Shown: piece by piece, positions 51,901 to 64,000 of the stretch
Layout: each line of letters starts with the position of its first letter
Position numbering within the stretch: the first letter of the stretch is position 1
Assembly (NCBI GenBank): GCA_024362935.1
Contig: JANCRA010000008.1
Coordinates: 33,450,557 to 33,514,556, forward strand
Length of the DNA stretch: 64,000 bases
Direction: 5' to 3'
From: Setophaga petechia
Lineage: Eukaryota; Chordata; Aves; Passeriformes; Parulidae
Notes under the pieces: generated by a model
Told to the model about the DNA's origin: nothing
The model's input: the letters and a program-made list of their open reading frames with translations, nothing else
Database searches by the model: none
Position numbers and translations under genes: made by a program

Positions 51901-54900
51901 TGGTATCTTTTAATAACTTAGAAGAGTTGGGTGGCTCAAAAATGTCTCTGGAGTAATGTTGTGAAACAGAAGATTAATCAGTGAGTTTGACTTGCTGCAA
52001 GGGCCTCAGTGGGTGCCCAATCCGGCTGTTATCTCTGCTTGGGCACGCGCAGGATGGTTTGGGGCAGCCCGTGGACCAAAGGACGGGTCTGGACTCTTCA
52101 ATGCTTCGGTCTTCAGAATGTTTATTAATTTTTATCTCACAGAGATTTTCCTTTCTGCCAGCCGGGGTCTGACCAGCAAGGCAGCCAAGGGCACTCTGAC
52201 CACCCACGGGGCGGTCGTGTCCTTTTATAACAAAAACTACGTATATCATATTTACTTTTTATTCCCAATACCTTTTACCCTTATTGACAAGTGTACCCTC
52301 ACCATAAACCAATCTCCAAGTGCCAGCATCACCACGAAAGATGGAAGACAAGAAGAAGAAGGAAGAAGCATGAGGCACGCCCCGATTCCTCCATCTTGTC
52401 TCCATAACCCCCCTGTACAGAGATATAACCCCCCTGTACAGTAATCCTAAAATACATATTTCACCTTAAAAAATATATAATCTCTCCACCACTTAAACAG
52501 TGGTCGTTCTCACATCCTCATACACATCCTCTAAAGGGTCAAAGTCCAGCCACCAAGAATTCTTAGCAACATTCCAGGACCTCTGAGCCCCCCATGGGTT
52601 CTCTCGGTGATTCTGGACATCAGGAGCGATATTCTGAGCTCCCACAAGTGGGAGCTTGGTTGTGGTGGCCAAGCAGTGGTGCTGCTGTCTAAGGATAATA
52701 GATCTCCACTGGATTCAAACTGATTTGGGGGAACACTATTATTCCCTTCGCCTGCTGTGAAAGATCTATCACAGGATTGACAGCTGTGAGTTTAAATCTG
52801 AATCTTCCTCATGCCAGGTATTTTAACTTGGGTGTAATGGTTCAAGTAATAATGGTTGTCATGTGATGTATTCCCTGCATCCTGCATTGGTTGAAATATT
52901 GTGTCTAAGTGTGCACAGTATGTGTATTTCTTCATTTTGTGAATATGTGACTCTTAACAGCTTCTCCTTCTTGCAAGTAGGTTAAGGACCTTTGCTGCAA
53001 GGCCTGGGGTATGTTCTGAAACTGTAAATGCTGGAATTAAAAGTCTGCACTTGACACCTCCCATAAAACTGAGACCAAATGTGTGCATTGAGAGGTGAGT
53101 ATGTCTTTATGTTAGGAGTAAGAGTGGAAGTCCCCCTGTAAGCTGTCTTTTGACTGCTTGCAGTAATTATTTTCATATCTTAGAGATTTCTAGGTCAGAT
53201 ACTCTGAGTTGAAAAGATTTGCTTTCCTGGCCTACTTTAGGATCCTATGTCCACCTTCTAATGTTTTCTGGTGTGGTTTTCATTTGTGTTCTTCTCTAAG
53301 TTCATAAGGAATATGTTCATTTTCCAAGCCTTGTGAAGCCTTTAGCAACTCCTTCGCAAGTCATGGGCAATATTGTTCCTTGAGAATAAAAATTGTTATT
53401 TTATTCCTTCAAGGAAAGCCAGTTCAGAATTAAACTGCTTCTGTTTCTCTTGGTTATTGGTAGTCATCAAGTGGATCTTAGTGTATAGAGAGGCTGAGAA
53501 TGGTGGATTGGGATGAGGGGGAAGGAATAAGTAGCTCCTGCATATTTGCTACAAGGTAAATGTTTCTCTTCCTGTTTGACGGTGAAAAGGCACTTTCAGT
53601 ATAATTGTGAGTTTCTTTTTGAAAATTAGTTACATTTTTCTCAGAAAAATTCTAATAATATGTTACCTAAAAAAGTACTTAGTTTTTCTTGTTTTATACA
53701 TTTGATATTGTGAGGGTGTTCACAGGGATCCGAGGAAGAGGGAAGAGATGAGGATCTGATTCCATGTTTCAGAAGGCTTGATTTAGTATTTTATGATATA
53801 TATTATATTAAAACTATACTAAAATAATAGAAGAAAGGATTTCATCAGAAGGCTAAGAATAGAAAAAGAAGGAATGAATAACAAGGGCTTGTGTCTCGGA
53901 CAGAGAGTCTGAGCCAGCTGACTGTGATTGGCCATTAATTAGAAACAACTCTATGAGACCAATCACAGATCCACCTGTTGCATTCCACAGCAGCAGATAA
54001 GCATTGGTTACATTTTGTTCTTGAGGCCTCTCAGCTTCTCAGGAGAAAAAATCCTAAGGAAAGGATTTTTCAGAAAATATAATGACTACATGATAGCTTC
54101 CTGTGTGTTGATTTCTCTGTTTTGCATTGAATGGCCCGTTTAGTATTTCAGTGCTGTCAGATGGGTGTAATGGTGAGAGAAAAAAGAAAAAAAATCCTTT
54201 CAGCTTCCTCCAAAAGAAAAAGAATATGGTTGAAAATTCTGGATCAACTGTGTTGTTTTAGCTAATCTGCAGCCTTTTAAGGTATCACTTCTAAATTATC
54301 TCTGGAATGAGTGCACTAACTGCTTTGGGCTTACAGTGTGTAAGTTATTTCACATAATAACAGTGCCAGTTGTGGCATGTTACTTCTATGTCAATGCAGC
54401 TAAGATTCTGAGTTTAATACACTGACATGTTGGCATTATCATGCTACCCTTTAAAGCTCTCTGCTTCTGAAATAGTGTTATAAATCAAAAAGTGTTGCAA
54501 ATAACCCAGTAGTAAAAGGACAAGAGGAACAGCTGGAGTATTGGCTTTCAAAGCACCTTTTATTTTCGGTGGTGATTGTGATGTGACCATGCTCAAGGAA
54601 ATTAGAGTATAAAATGCATGTATTTTAAACTCTGTGCAGTTATGAGGTACTGCTGAAATGGTATGAGGTTCTTGTCTGTTAATGCAGAAATCACATTGGC
54701 TCATCTCCAGGGTATGTTCTGCTTGCCATGCTTAGACTGGCACCTGCATTTCAGGCAGCCTTCCAGATGCACAGAGACATTGGCATTTTCAAGATACACT
54801 TGGCTCTTACTTTGAAGTTCACATCTTTCTGTTGATGTAAATAAAAACTGCACAAGACACCTGAGCATGTACAGTTCGAAGATTATGATGAGGTAGAGCA

Positions 54901-57900
54901 TGATCTTGCTGTTAGACCAGGACATTTCTGTCCTGGTGCTTCCTGACACCTGACACAGCAGTCAAAAGGGAGCATCTGCAATTTTGCAAATGCTGGTTAT
55001 GGAATAAATATTAAAATCATGGCACAAGCAGTAAGAAACTGCTTGTGAAGCAAAACAAGGTAATTTCATGTCAAACATAGTTAAAGTTAACAAAGTTTGA
55101 TGAAAGTGCAAATCCATAACTTTTCAGGTAATTGTGCTGTGCCACTTGAATAAGTTGTCATGAATTATTTTAGGCAAATGCCACATACCAGAGAATGAAA
55201 TTAGAACTCAAACTCCACAGTTTAACTCTTCAGGTGATTTTTGATTCATCTGTTTACAAGCTGCTGGTTTTCAACTCTTTTGTTTTTGTCTGGTTTAAAT
55301 TAAAATTCTCTGCCATTGTCATTTATGGAGCTTGCAGGCTTGTCTAACAGTATTCATTTCTCTTTTCTTTTCCAGCATGCCATCAGAAATACTGCTAAAG
55401 ATATTTTCCTGTTTGGATGCTGTGTCCCTATTGGCTGTTGGTTGTGTGAATAAGCGCTTCCATGAGCTGGCCAATGATAAGTAAGGAAGAAGGAACATCT
55501 CAGCTGTGCAGTAGATGTGTTTGCCTGAATTATGAGTCCTTCTAATTTAGTTTCTCTGATGCCAGAGCACTGATGCATGCACCTATGGGCAGTTACCCTG
55601 CTGAAATTACCCTGCACAGCCCACAGCATGTGTTGCATGGAATTCTAGCTGTGTAGGGCCTGTTGTTTAGTGGGAGTTATGACGCAAAACCTAACAAAAC
55701 CTAGTGTTGCTGCTATCACTTTTTTTTTGTTTTCAAATTTCTGTTTGTATTCACATGGACCTGCACAAACTTCTCAGTTCAGGTGATCCTTAATGGTGTG
55801 TCTCCAGCAGCTTTATGAAATTGTCACAGCTGTCACAATTTTGAAGTCCTACTTACTTAATTCTTTGATCAGGTTTTTGCAGAGGGATTGATTCAATCAA
55901 GTGATCCACCAGTGGTTGTTATCTGTTGCTCTGTTTGTGAAATTTTGGTGATTTCTAATGCGAACAAAAGAGACGAAGATAAATACCACCACAATTTTTT
56001 TATAAGGATTGCTTATTCAGAGTTCATAAATTGCTCCAATATGGTGATAATTTTGTCAGAGGGTAAAGAGCAGACACCCTGGTCAGTATGTGGTAACTAG
56101 GATGCGGGCATCCCTTTCTTTCTAGGATTCTACTGCATTAGTGTTGTTTGAATGAGAGAATATCTTCCTCTATAGGAAGTTGCTGTACCTGGTGTTAATC
56201 TATTTCTCCCTTATTTACTGAAACTTGTACGGTGAATCTGTTGGTTTACCTTGGCATTGATACCTTTAGAACTGATGAATTCAAAGGGAAGATCTGTAAT
56301 CCACATTTAGGTTTTGAGGCTGTCAGCAGGTAAGGGTAGATAAAAATTGCATAGTTGACACAAATTAGCATTCTTGACATGTGTTTCCCACTTCAGGGTG
56401 GTAAGGCAGGATAAAATCACTGTGGCTGTCCAGGGGAAGATGATTCATCTGTCTCCATCTCCACGATCTCTGTTTCCATTTTCTAATCTCAGCAGAGATT
56501 AGTCCAAGTGCACAAATGGGACTTGGGGAAGAGTTGCTTTCCCTTATCTAGGAGCCTGACTTGTTCAGTGGGACCAGGTCATTTCTTCCTGATGGATTTT
56601 AATGGACCTTCTTAAGACCCTCAGTCTTGCAGTGTACGAACAGAAGTTTTAATTGAAGTCCTTGCATACTTCTGTGACAAATCTGACCTTGGTTTTTAGA
56701 CTGAGTATCTTTTTTAGGATATTTCTGCTGTCCTTGATGTACAGGGTGCTGTCCTTGATGCAACAGGACCATCGGTCTTTCATTGTGGTATATCTGTGCT
56801 GCCTAATGCAGTGATTTGTCTTTTGGCTGTTCATATGAGTGTGCTTGAGCAGTTCTTGGCACTGATGTCTCCAATATAGCTGTTGAAGACAAGAAGATGC
56901 TTATGACACCCCCCCTACCCCCCACCCCCGTTTCTGCACCTTCTGTGCCCCAGCATGGGGCATTCCAGCCTCCCTGTCATGCTGTGTGGGAGGTCCACAG
57001 ATATGGTCTGCCTGCAAAAACTTGAGGATTCTGATCACCAGAAGAACATGCCTGTGTGAGAGGAAGTGAGAGCACAGGGTCTTTTGGGCATTGTGGTCAA
57101 GTGATGGCTGATGATGATGTGCCTGATTCTGGCATTTGAGTTAGAGTAAAAGGCTTGTTGTAGGAATGTCCAGTAAAAGGCCTTGAGATGAGTATTAATA
57201 ATTTGAAGCAAAAAGAGCATATATTCTGTGGTGAAAGAGGCAAACTTGTGCTTCCCTGTTGCCTTTTTGATTCATCTGTCCTGAATTCTTCAGAAGTTGA
57301 GGATAAAGGGGCAGTGATACTTTCCTAAACACTCATGTTCCAAGTCTTCCTTCATCTTCTTCTCTGTCACCCTGCCCTAGCTAAATTTTTGCATTTCTTG
57401 AACTAATTTCTTTGCTTGTACAACACTGTTTTGGGAAAGGAAGAAGCAGTATTTTACTGAGAGTGAGGATGAGGATGGTAGGTGTTTGTCATTAGTCCAT
57501 CTTCAGTCAACTAAAGAGCTTGAGTCTGCAACTTCAAAATGCAGGAAATGCCTATTACTAGACAGGGCTCTGTCTTTTCAGCATCATACAGTAAGATGCA
57601 GAGTATCTCCCTCCATCAAAGGATGTCTCTCTTGGGAAGGGGTTTCTAGTTAACAGGAGAGTTCTATAGGAGGTTATTTTTTCCTGGACTTTTCAGGCTG
57701 ATGAAGACCAGTTGGATGATACACAGCTCAAATTCCCCTGGTGATGTGTTAAGGACATCTCTCCTTTTTTTCATCACTGGACAATTCTAAACAGCTTTGT
57801 TGTTAAAAAAGAGTTTTCCTTCTCCATCAGAAATGTTTTATACTATCTGGTAACTTGGTTACCTTTTATGGTCTTAAAATAGAAGTATCTTAAAAATCTG

Positions 57901-60900
57901 TTTCAGTTATGGGATTGTCCTTTATGTTACCCTTCCCACCCTGCTTTTGGTGAAAGGAAGGTTGAAAACTCATGTTGACTGTGACCCCACTTTTACAAGT
58001 CACAGTAGCTTATTGGTCTGTGTGTTTTAGACACTTTTGTCTCAAAAAATGGCAGTGGGGAATTCTGTATATATCTGCAGAGCAGCAGGCTGGAAGATTT
58101 TTGCAAAATCCCTGAATAGGTTTGCATCAATAAGCAGAGCCTGGCTCTCAGCATGTGGGGGCTTATTCTCAGTGGCTGATGAATTGAGAATAGTTTTGAT
58201 GGGTAGGAGGCAGTGTGGGATGGATCTAGTCCTTGAATGCTTTGAGGAGAGGGGAAGATGCCATACAATACTCACCAGTGTAAGTTTGCCTGAGGATAAG
58301 TGAGAACTGGTAAAGGTAATCTTGCTGATAAGTGGTAGAAAATGTCTCTTAAGAATTTGTTGCCCTTGCTATTCATTTTTTTAGTGCAGTTATGTACACT
58401 ATATGTCTAGCACTTCGGAATGAGAAAACTTACTGGCAACCTGTATTCACAAGATTATTGTTTGAGTTCTTGTAGTTTCCTGTACTCAATATTCTGTGAA
58501 CTGTCCTAGAGGTACTGGGGTGTGAGAGGCTGAAATGTGACCTCATAGTTTCCCTGGTGTGAAAGAGATGAACCCATCATTACAGTCACATTTCTTCGAC
58601 TTCAGAAAGTCATGTCTTCTCTGGGCTTTCCCAAAGAGAGTGCAGAAGGGATCAACATGACATTGATACCACCAAACAAAGGTGATTCTTAATTGTCCTC
58701 CTCCACATCACTTTCAGCTGGATCTGTGAAACTTGAAGTGTACAGATTATCTTCGTTGAATAGGAGGTATTAAACCACTTTTCCCACTAGCTGATTTTCT
58801 ATGAGGAGGATGAATCATTGTTTTGGGGTAGAATTTTCAAAATTTTCTGCTTTACCTTTATCAGTTTTCACTTACTTTGCTGACTATGACTGTGCTATCA
58901 CAGAGCTTCATCCTGGCTCCCATGTCTTTGGGAAGACAGACAAGACTTGTTTAGTGCTAACACTATGCTCAGTGGTAGCTGAGATGTGCATATAAAAAAT
59001 GAAGTGACTATTCTTGAAATTTAATCCTCTTTATCCTGTTTTTATTTTCAGTGGAATTTGGCTGAAACTCTATTCCAGCTCTTTGCACCCAAAACGGACA
59101 ATTTGGAAAATGAAGTCGAAACAAACAGAAACTGTTTCTTTGGGCTGTGCTGCTTTACACGATAAAGAGGCTGGGTACTGGAAGAAAGAATACATCTTTA
59201 AAAAAACATCTGCCTTCAAAACTAGAGTAATGCGGCTTGTTAAATTTCTAGATCCTTATACAGGTCTTCCATGTAAAAACAAAGAAGCTATGAAGTAAGC
59301 AATGTCATGTCACAAAGATTTACTTGAGAACAATGTACAAAATATTAATGACTTGGGGGGGTGTAGAATTAGAGCTAAAAAATGTATATCATAATGTGAA
59401 GATACAATGATAATTATAAATTACTGAAACTGGGAGCATAAGTAGCAACTAGTCGAAATTTAAAAATTGTGTTGAAAGCATAGTTTAAGTTTTATCACTT
59501 CGGGAATTTGTTTTTAAACACCTCTCTCCCCTCTCAATTCCTAAATAACAGAGTCTCTGGGTTGAGTTGGATAATTGTCTTAAAGGACAAAAATGGAAAA
59601 GAACATGTAGTAGAGAAGCCAAACCTATCATTTAAGGACACATCTCTTACTGTACTTTGGCATGGTACAGACTGGCCATGCTTAGACATCCTGTTAACCC
59701 TGAAACTATTTGGAGTTACACCGTTGCTTCCTGACCAAAGCATACCTCCCAACAAGAATGGGTGAGTTTTGACATAGGATTTTTGAGGATTTTTTTGGGT
59801 GCTACTGGTTGATAATATGTCTGTATGAGCTATCTGACATTTGTTTGACTCAAGAAGTTAACTCTTCATTCAAAAGCCTCCCTGCATTTTTCTTTCTATG
59901 TTCTTCTCTTCTTTGGTAGAGCTTTTCAGCAAGAAATAGTATAATCCAGTAAGCTATGAAATTAATTCATAGGTTAATGTAGCTATTGGCATCTGATATG
60001 CAGACTGATATGTCCTGACTTGGAAAACTGAATCTAAGGTATAGACAGAAATAAGCATGAAAGAAAAACGTAAATCTAGGAGAATTTATTGTGAGAAATT
60101 TAGCTTGGAAAAGTTCATCAATATTTATGTGGCTACAATCAGGTAATCTATGTTGTTACAATTTATTTTCTGTCTGGTAGGAGTGTGAACTTAGAGAACT
60201 TGGTGTTTAACTATGCATGCAATCTTTAGCATGTGCATATAAAGTTACACAGTCCACAGCCTGTCCCTTGTTTTTTAACTTAAATGTGTACAATGGTTTT
60301 TCTCATTATAGTCTAAGAATATATTTAAATGAAAAGTGTCTATTTGAGGTATTTGTTTGCTGTCAAGGAGCTTAGCACTCATCTGGGCCTATGTGTATAG
60401 TAGGTGCAGTGTAAGCTACATGCTTCTTACACAAAGCCCCTAGCCATAGAGCTCTGAAAAGAGAGAGAATTATTCAGCTCTGAAAAGAGAGAGAATTGTT
60501 CACCTACAAAACACTGGGTTCCTCAACCGGAAAAAAAGTATTTACTTAAAAAAGAAATAAATCAAGAGAAGCTTTTGTATAAAGTTAGCTGACCAAGTCT
60601 TGCAGTCAAATTATATAGGAAATGTAGTTGTTTTACCAAGATGATGATTCATAAGTAGAAAAATAAAAAAAGAAAGCTTACAGGCGATTGATGAAGTTAT
60701 TTCACAGAGTTACAGGTTTTGACAAATTGTGACTATAGATGAAGGCAGTGGATTCACCAGTTTCAGTATTGGTCATTGTTAAAACTGTAAGTGCAGGGAC
60801 AGGCCTGATGACTGTTCAGACTAAGTGCAGGGAAAGGGTTGATGTTGATTAGGATGAAATTTTTTACTGTGGGGTTGGTGGGACACTGGAGCAGGTTGCC

Positions 60901-61750
60901 CAGGAAGGTTGTGGATGCCCTATCCCAGGCAGTGTTCAGTGTGTAGTTGTAGGTAATACTACAGTGATACCAGTGGAAATCTAGAACTGTTTTGAATATA
61001 ATTAGAGCCTAAGTCTGAAAAGGATTTCAGAAAGACTTCTTTCTTCATTCTGAACAGGTAATGCAAACTCTAGTTTCTGCTTTTTTTTAAATGTGTCATT
61101 AGTTAATAAGAGTGTCCATGAACTTATATTTAACCGTGTTTTGGAGCTAAATGGCTTTAATTATAGGTAAGATATTAAAAAAAAAAAAAAAAAAGTAAAG
61201 CTTCCAGTAACACAAACTTTTAATTCATTATAGATACAATTTGATCCTTTCCTTTGAATTTTGCTTTGCAGTGATAAATGTTCAGTGGTTCCATATAGTA
61301 TCAATAAAGTATCAAAAACAAATTGTAAAGTAATTCTGTATTTTGGAAAGTTGGGCAAGCACATAAGTTCTTTTTTAAAAGAGTATTTTCGAAGATCTCA
61401 TAGAATTTTTTGTTTCTTATCTTGTTAAGGGTTCAGATCCTGCTAGTACACTGTAGTTGTTCAAATGTATTGTTTATGACTCTGCATGCTAAATGCTTTC
61501 AAAACCATTTTCATCACGTGCTGCTGGTCAGACTTCAGAGTTAAAAATGTAATTAGGCTGAACTTTTACATGAATAAGGAGACATAAACTTTTGCTACAT
61601 TCTGTATGTTCTTTTCAAAGACCTCGTCGGTTTTCCTTGATTGCTGAATATCATCTTGCTAACCTGACTGAAAATAGTGTAGTGGTTGGTGCTGATGAGC
61701 TTGTCCAGCTCTTCAGTCTGAGTCCAGGACTGTTAGTAGGAATGTGGAAG
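48925..61750 (+). CDS. FBXO15: FBXO15, F-box only protein 15 (5' part, gene continues past the window)
   Basis: FBXO15 is a substrate-recognition subunit of SCF ubiquitin ligases, first known as a target of pluripotency factors in mouse stem cells. Five coding exons are consistent in phase: 48,925–48,944, 55,376–55,480, 59,052–59,294, 59,552–59,761 and 61,621–61,750. They give 236 codons with no stop. The start is MATGRG, as in mammals, and splices straight into the F-box exon, MPSEILLKIFSCLDAVSLLA (F-box at about residues 8–50, the SKP1-binding surface). Later family landmarks are DKEAGYWKKEYIF, DPYTGLPCKNKEAM, WHGTDWPCLD and SPGLLVGMWK. The exon-1 ATG has G at -3 and G at +4. The remainder, roughly half of the protein, was not found before 64,000. 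Exon 1 rests on the shared start peptide, the donor GTAACG and the phase match. An additional exon in intron 1 cannot be excluded. Confidence 0.9.
48945..51240 (+). other. FBXO15: FBXO15 intron 1, proximal part
   Basis: AT-rich intron with T runs at about 49,524 and 50,689. I see no gene or recognised repeat. Confidence 0.7.
51241..51660 (-). mobile_element. LTR-like fragment
   Basis: Read on the minus strand, a purine tract (CCTAGGGGGAGG, 51,649–51,660) is followed by about 400 bases with a TATAAAA box near 51,300, as in retroviral U3. The ends are not a clean TG…CA and I saw no target duplication, so the limits are approximate. It may be one end of an old ERVL-type element. Confidence 0.35.
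51994..52714 (-). mobile_element. 3' LTR with remnant of an internal reading frame
   Basis: On the minus strand a probable LTR runs from about 52,491 to about 51,994. It starts TGGTGGAGAGATTA, much like the head of the intact element's LTR at 32,991. It carries a TATAAAAGG box at about 52,222–52,230 and an AATAAA at about 52,120. Upstream of it an open stretch of 73 codons (52,714–52,493) ends VYEDVRTTTV and a stop just before the LTR. The composition, with ENPWG and WWLDFDP, suggests the end of a retroviral protein, but I cannot name it. The rest of the provirus is gone and the outer ends were not located exactly. A tandem duplication of an ACCCCCCTGTACAG unit lies at about 52,404–52,445. 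Confidence 0.65.
52718..53708 (+). other. FBXO15: FBXO15 intron 1, middle part
   Basis: No gene recognised. The first 60 bases or so may still belong to the adjoining retroviral remnant. Confidence 0.65.
53709..54091. mobile_element. Solo LTR (383 bp)
   Basis: It starts TGTGAGGGTGTTCACAGGGA and ends GACTACA, so it has TG…CA ends. It is flanked by TGATAT on the left (53,703–53,708) and TGATAG on the right (54,092–54,097), a 6-bp target duplication with one mismatch. I remember this sequence type as a frequent interspersed LTR in songbird genomes. No internal retroviral sequence remains, as expected after LTR–LTR recombination. Confidence 0.75.
54092..55375 (+). other. FBXO15: FBXO15 intron 1, distal part
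   Basis: AT-rich intron that ends in a pyrimidine tract and AG at 55,374–55,375. Nothing else recognised. Confidence 0.8.
55481..59051 (+). other. FBXO15: FBXO15 intron 2
   Basis: GT at 55,481 and AG at 59,050–59,051. It holds a short direct repeat of TGCTGTCCTTGATG at about 56,727 and 56,748 and a C-rich run near 56,910–56,930. No embedded gene or clear transposon was recognised. Confidence 0.8.
60450..60501. repeat. Tandem duplication, 2 x 26 bp
   Basis: Two adjacent units, 60,450–60,475 and 60,476–60,501, begin AGCTCTGAAAAGAGAGAGAA and differ at one base. One mismatch indicates a fairly recent duplication. Confidence 0.9.
60790..60945 (+). mobile_element. CR1 LINE fragment
   Basis: Landmarks are CACTGGAGCAGGTTGCCCAG, then GTTGTGGATGCCCTATCCC and AGTGTTCA. 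These are from the CR1 3' region in sense orientation, diverged and truncated at both ends. Confidence 0.75.
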
Positions 61751-64000
61751 GTAAGATAACATTTTGTTTAGGTATTTTATTATTATTTGAAGGAAAAGAG
61801 TTGGGGGTTTTTTTGGCTTGTAGTTTGGGTTTGGGGAGGGTTTTTTAAAAAAATCTTTCTTTTTTTTCCCTTTGGATTTTGAAAGATGTTGTCTAAACTA
61901 GTAACCATGAAACACTTGTAGGGACAGTAACTGGATGATTTATTGTATCCTAAAGAGCTGTCGCTGGAGTATATATACATTAAAGAAAACCACTTCTAAT
62001 TAGAAGATCAGTTATGTATCATTCTGTGTTCGATACTGTGTTCAATTGTATTTATTTTGCAGTCTTCACACTCCCAAGTTTGATATCCTAGAGTAATTTT
62101 CAGTAGAATGGTTTGAGAAGTGCTTCTTCCTGTGATTCACACCATTGCCTGTCCATATCACTCAAAGTGATGAGTTCCTACATAGCAACTTAACTTTAAT
62201 TTACATGACCAGATAGCTGTATCCTGCTCCAGCAGTAAGAATGCTGTAAATCATGCCCTTTTGGTGGTATTAAATTCTTGGTATTAAGAGTCTAAGTTAA
62301 GCAGTTAGCTTCTGTAGGATGGGTGTTGAGATGAGTGTCTTTAGAGGGCAGTGCAGAACATCTGAAGTAGACTTCTACACAAAAGGAGTCTGCATCTTTG
62401 CATGGAGTGCACTGGGACCTCTGTGTCTGCCTGTTGCTATGCAGGGCTGGGTACTGTGGAAGCCTATCTCAGGTGTTCTGCTCTTGATCTCAATTCAGAG
62501 GTGGCAGCTGTTTTTTCCTCCCCTCAGTCATGCTGTTGACATCGACTTAGGTTATTTGGCACTGGCAAGGAACTTTCCTCAGGGAGGCTATGAGCAGTTC
62601 CTTGATGTCTAATGTGTATTTTCCAGCTGCAAATGTGCTGCCTCAAAAGTGCAAAATCACCAGAGGCAATGTTTGAAACTGCAGAAGGACTATTTCTTTC
62701 ACTCTTACTTAAAGATAAGAGTGAAAGTCCACTTCCTAGTTCATAGAAAACTTCACACTGCCTGACCAGCATAAACCTGTTACAGGTTGTTTCAGTCTGT
62801 GAAAAGCTCTGCTAAATGAGCAACCATTTCTCTTGTATCTTCAGAAGTTTTGTAAACTGGTGTCCCTGTATTGCTGGCTCTGTGGTCTTGCTTATGCATT
62901 GGCCCCATCCATGCTTGGAAAGAGAGCTCTTTCAGCACCTGGAAATGGTTCAATCATAACCAAGTTCCACATAGTTGTTAAAAATCGAGTTCCTCAATCT
63001 AGTATATTGTCCCTGCTTGTTTTTCTGAACAGCAGTTCTTACTCTCTGTGTAGGCAGAGTAATATGAAGTAGTTAAGTGTCAGTGGGTGTAATAATTGTA
63101 AATGCCACACATATTGTTTTTTAGCACATAGCTGCATAGCAGAAATCAAGGGCAGGTTATGAGGGCCTCCTGGTATTTGGATAGAGAAAGACTGAGAAAT
63201 TATGTGATTGATAGATCTCCCTAGTTAAATCCTTTATAGCAGTAATTTTGTACTATGAAAATACAGGAGTAGTTAAAAGCCAAAAGCTTGAATAGAGGAT
63301 GTAATTTTCTGGTAACCCAGGGAGATGAAAACAGTAGTTGCCTATATTTCAGGAAAGTATGGCAGTGAATAATTTTCCTATTGACTTAGGTGTTTGTAAA
63401 TGTAGGATTTAAATAATGCATTTAAAGAAAAAAACCTGAGATCCTAGCATTCTGTGTTCTTGAAGTATATATGTACCTCTGTCTCTATTTAGTTTTCACA
63501 TAGGTGTTTTTTTTGACTATAGAAGGTTATGTTTTTAATGTTTTCCCAAGAATAAATAATCTGGTGAAGACATGAGCTTTACTTTGAAATTCACAATTTC
63601 TATTGAATAATTCTGTAGTTCTCACTGATGTTAGCCTTCTTTGGAAATAGTTCCTTACACATGAAAATAAACTTGATGCTTCAGTAGTTGGGAATAAGTG
63701 CTGTTTGATTCTTTTTTAAAGTGGTAAGTATACGCTAGGGAAGTACAATTCTTGGATTGCTCTCATAATTTTTGCCTTGGCATAGCTGACTTCTCTCTTT
63801 TTCCCCATAATACAAAAGTGTTGCAGTCTTTCATAACTATTCTGTACTCTTGTGAAAAGACAGTAAAGGTTTTAGGAGTCCAAGTGTTAAAGCAAGCCAT
63901 TACTAACATTATTATAGTAATTGACAGAGTAATAAGCAGCAGCATTTATCTATGAATTTTAATGCTCAGAAAGACCTTGTGAAAAAAAGAATTTCCAGAT
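61751..64000 (+). other. FBXO15: FBXO15 intron 5 (incomplete)
   Basis: Begins with the donor GTAAGA after the WK codons. I looked for the next FBXO15 exon and did not find it, so it is presumably beyond the window. No other gene was recognised. Confidence 0.7.

Larger units (their letters stand above)
59762..61620 (+). other. FBXO15: FBXO15 intron 4
   Basis: Begins GTGAGT and ends in a pyrimidine-rich AAAG acceptor. It contains the 26-bp duplication, a CR1 fragment and an 18-base A run at 61,177–61,194. Confidence 0.85.

Noticed and set aside
1..64000. CRISPR arrays, tRNA or rRNA genes and bacterial-type operons
   Set aside because: None seen. Spliced genes, CR1 and LTR elements show vertebrate nuclear DNA.

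Overview
This window looks like avian nuclear DNA, probably from a songbird. The evidence is CR1 LINE fragments, retroviral LTR types I associate from memory with passerine genomes, and a divergent TIMM21–FBXO15 gene pair that is also head-to-head in other vertebrates. Apart from a few CpG-rich patches, most of the window is AT-rich non-coding DNA.

Layout. Positions 1–25,700 are intergenic: simple repeats, small tandem duplications, one CR1 3' end and no recognisable exon. At about 25,722–26,121 lies a frameshifted, degenerate RING-finger (C3HC4) sequence. Positions 26,122–32,530 are again intergenic and hold a perfect 17-bp hairpin. Positions 32,537–36,655 hold a young endogenous retrovirus on the minus strand, with a 6-bp target duplication and 455-bp LTRs that differ by one base. 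It has a tRNA-Trp-type primer site, an open 640-codon gag, an open dUTPase–protease frame, and then about 50 codons of the start of reverse transcriptase joined in frame to an Env transmembrane tail. Nearly all of pol and env is deleted. Positions 36,662–41,820 are intergenic.

TIMM21 (minus strand, six coding exons, 42,189–47,364) can be followed completely and gives 238 codons. It encodes a subunit of the TIM23 mitochondrial import machinery. FBXO15 (plus strand) starts at 48,925. Five coding exons in a consistent phase can be followed to 61,750 (236 codons), and the rest of the gene lies beyond 64,000. The two start codons are only 1.56 kb apart, and a CR1 LINE fragment occupies about half of the interval between them. 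FBXO15 intron 1 holds at least three LTR-type remnants.

The best candidate for something not yet described is the gag–pro retrovirus with the pol-to-env fusion. Its open gag and pro, matched LTRs, primer site and polypurine tract make it look like a non-autonomous element that could have been mobilised in trans. All calls come from reading the sequence. No database search was run.
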